Assembly: GCA_021159005.1 (NCBI GenBank) | Contig: JAGGSN010000118.1 | Span: 1 to 33,329 of the forward strand | Direction of reading: 5' to 3' | DNA length: 33,329 bases | Source of the DNA: Candidatus Zixiibacteriota bacterium | GTDB taxonomy: Bacteria; Zixibacteria; MSB-5A5; UBA10806; 4484-95 | Shown here: positions 32,258 to 33,329 of the stretch, piece after piece | Layout: every line of letters starts with the position of its first letter | How positions within the stretch are numbered: the first letter of the stretch is position 1 | Program-made: the position numbers and the translations under genes | Notes under the pieces: generated by a model | Seen by the model: only the letters and a program-made list of their open reading frames with translations | Databases searched by the model: none | Told to the model about the DNA's origin: nothing

Positions 32258-32286
32258 ATTATACTATATATTTAAGGAAATATCAA
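32258..32286 (-). promoter_or_regulatory. Promoter of the DUF2279-MFS-PHP operon
   Basis: On the minus strand, TTGATA (32286-32281), a 17-nt spacer and perfect TATAAT (32263-32258). The start of transcription would be near 32251-32252, leaving a leader of only about 13 nt, which is just enough to hold the GGAGG (32250-32246) before the TTG start. Confidence 0.7.
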
Positions 32287-32325
32287 AACCGGAATTAATA
32301 AAATGAAGCCGTTATTTTTGTAAAA

Positions 32326-32354
32326 GTTAGCGCACACGAATGTACGACTATCAC
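32326..32354. repeat. Family B repeat, diverged copy
   Basis: GTTAGCGCACACGAATGTAC then GACTATCAC. Directly abuts the -35 element of the promoter that follows. The arms are partly eroded compared with other B copies. Confidence 0.65.
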
Positions 32355-32384
32355 TTGGATTTTATAGAATCGTGTCGATATAAT
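32355..32384 (+). promoter_or_regulatory. Candidate promoter of the small protein-protease pair
   Basis: TTGGAT (32355-32360), an 18-nt spacer and perfect TATAAT (32379-32384). The RNA start would be near 32391, so the following B repeat and long hairpin would form a ~120-nt 5' leader. Confidence 0.4.
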
Positions 32385-32392
32385 ATATGATA

Positions 32393-32466
32393 GTTGGCGC
32401 ACGGGGACGTACACCGACCACTTGAAATACGCTCTCTTGTTGCCAAGCGGAGCTTGGCAACAAGAG
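32393..32466. repeat. Family B repeat plus perfect 15-bp hairpin in the leader
   Basis: B at 32393-32421 (GTTGGCGCACGGGGACGTAC then ACCGACCAC). Then a hairpin with perfect 15-bp arms, CTCTTGTTGCCAAGC (32434-32448) and GCTTGGCAACAAGAG (32452-32466), around GGA. No T-run follows, so it is not an obvious terminator. It lies 46 nt before the GTG start of the next gene. Confidence 0.85.
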
Positions 32467-32512
32467 TGAAATCGATAAGAATTATCTGAGCGGCCATCAG
32501 CATAAGGATATA

Positions 32513-32716
32513 GTGAAGAACGAAATGACATCTAAGAAAAAGCTGATTATTAAGAATAAAAACAAACAGGCTATTATATATGCCGTTAAAGCCGGAGATG
32601 AGACTATCTGGGAGGGGCCGGATATTCACAAGAAATTCAAGGAACTTCAAAATGCGCATAACAACGAGGAGTTGTCCATAAGCTGGAAAACATTTAAGGA
32701 GTATCTGAGTGTCTAA
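32513..32716 (+). CDS. Small basic protein paired with the aspartic protease
   Basis: 67 aa, starting Lys/Asn-rich (KKKLIIKNKNKQAIIYAVKA) and then predicted alpha/beta (DETIWEGPDIHKKFKELQNA). GTG at 32513 with AAGGA four bases upstream; an ATG four codons later is the alternative. The 3' end overlaps the protease gene by 8 nt. It is in the position where small DUF5678-like proteins are often found next to clan AA proteases, but I cannot confirm the family. It may be the protease's substrate, inhibitor or adaptor. Confidence 0.65.
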   Translation: MKNEMTSKKKLIIKNKNKQAIIYAVKAGDETIWEGPDIHKKFKELQNAHNNEELSISWKTFKEYLSV

Positions 32717-33125
32717 GAAAATAATAGTGCCTTATGTTAATGAGGAATCCAATGTTTTCCGGATGATCAAAAGACCTAAATTGTCGATGTCAATATATTC
32801 CAAGCAATTTGAACAATGGATTTATGTTGAGGATGTTTTGGCAGACACCGGCGCCGATATATCAGTCCTTCCCGAAAGCATGGGGATATTGATGGTTGGC
32901 GATTACAGAAAAGGGGAAAGATTTAAAATCACAGGCCTTTTACCTCAAAATATCGCTAATATGTATATCCATAAGCTTAGTATTCGTATCGGCAGCAAGG
33001 TTTTTCGCACCCGTTTTGCCATATCTAATTCAAACGATATCCCGCCCACATTAGGTCGGGTTGGAGGATTGGATAAATTTGATATTCAATACAAACGGGG
33101 CAAAACGATGGTAATTCGGTTTTGA
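32709..33125 (+). CDS. Retropepsin-like (clan AA) aspartic protease
   Basis: 138 aa, no signal peptide or membrane helix. Catalytic motif LADTGADISVLP with D46-T47-G48, as in retropepsins and related single-domain bacterial proteases that act as dimers. The second hallmark, LGRVGGLDKFDI (~116-127), matches the hydrophobic-G-R flap-base motif. GTG start at 32709, seven bases after AAGGAG, and overlapping the small upstream gene, so the two are coupled. Target unknown. Confidence 0.82.
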   Translation: MSKKIIVPYVNEESNVFRMIKRPKLSMSIYSKQFEQWIYVEDVLADTGADISVLPESMGILMVGDYRKGERFKITGLLPQNIANMYIHKLSIRIGSKVFRTRFAISNSNDIPPTLGRVGGLDKFDIQYKRGKTMVIRF

Positions 33126-33233
33126 TTAATCTAACGACTGTCAAAAGTAACTTTTTATGCGTCAGGATGGATAACTAAATTCAGTTTTTATTGTATGCCG
33201 GTTCAACCAAACGCATCTTTAGGTCGGGGATAT

Positions 33234-33312
33234 GCTGGTGCAGCAGGACGTTCACCAGCCACTAAAACTTTCGACAGCACAAAAAAGGCGTATGCAATAC
33301 GCCCCTACGCGC
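33234..33312. repeat. Composite hairpin cassette (families B and A)
   Basis: B at 33234-33262 (GCTGGTGCAGCAGGACGTTC then ACCAGCCAC) and A at 33286-33312 (GGCGTATGCAATACGCCCCT then ACGCGC), with C-like half-sites between and before them (GACTGTCAAAAGTAACTTTT at 33133; ACTTTCGACAGC at 33267). No gene is seen from 33126 to the window end. Confidence 0.8.
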
Positions 33313-33329
33313 AACGGTAAATATCACCC

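Overview
The window looks like a chromosomal segment of an uncultured bacterium of the FCB group, most probably candidate phylum Zixibacteria or a close relative. Three things suggest this. A secreted protein ends in a Por/T9SS-type sorting domain with the NYPNPFNAST motif. The intergenic spaces are full of short hairpin repeats (motifs such as CCGCCTCAGGCGG and GGGCGTATGCAATACGCCC). The P protein of the glycine cleavage system is split into GcvPA and GcvPB. The taxonomic call is inference from these signatures; no rRNA or tRNA gene was seen.

Layout. (1) 1-296: 5' part of a secreted BNR/YCF48-like beta-propeller gene, minus strand, running off the left edge. (2) 596-6356, minus: a tightly coupled operon accC-gcvH-gcvPA-(zinc ribbon+DUF2007)-(thioredoxin/TPR)-gcvPB from one promoter near 6422-6449. 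(3) 6357-7173: repeat-rich spacer holding the decayed start of a restriction-endonuclease-like gene. (4) 7174-10881, plus: ABC ATPase, ABC-2 permease and a GAF-GAF-SpoIIE phosphatase, apparently transcribed leaderless. (5) 11212-26571, minus: a 12-gene type VI secretion operon in the order clpV-tssB-tssC-hcp(tssD)-vgrG-tssE-tssF-tssG-tssK-tssL-like-GTPase-GAP1-like. (6) 27086-28981, minus: the secreted protein with T9SS-type tail and its own terminator. (7) 29484-29589, plus: a strong promoter driving a very short structured RNA with a C-rich loop. (8) 29588-32239, minus: PHP phosphoesterase, MFS transporter and a DUF2279/YfiM-like exported protein. (9) 32513-33125, plus: a small protein coupled to a retropepsin-like aspartic protease.

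The most interesting system is the secretion locus. Its tube protein resembles Bacteroidota TssD (T6SS subtype iii). TssJ, TssA, a canonical TssM and recognisable TssN/O/P/Q/R are absent. In the usual tssK-tssL-tssM-tagF positions lie a C-terminally anchored TssL-like protein, a compact GTPase with intact P-loop and a single membrane helix followed by a C-terminal domain, and a GAP1-N-like protein of the kind found next to GTPases in GTPase-associated systems. This suggests a contractile injection machine with a reduced, GTPase-based membrane complex. ClpV has an intact second ATPase ring, but its first ring has lost the arginine fingers and the Walker B glutamate. A terminator-like hairpin between hcp and vgrG would give the tube protein in excess of the spike.

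The second theme is the short hairpin repeats (called A to E here). They occur as reusable combinations in intergenic spaces and alter genes at their edges. One supplies the stop codon of tssG, one supplies the N-terminus of an exported protein, one ends a restriction-enzyme relic, and two form the leader of the aspartic-protease pair. Two E copies are each bracketed by near-perfect direct repeats, as if inserted with target duplication.
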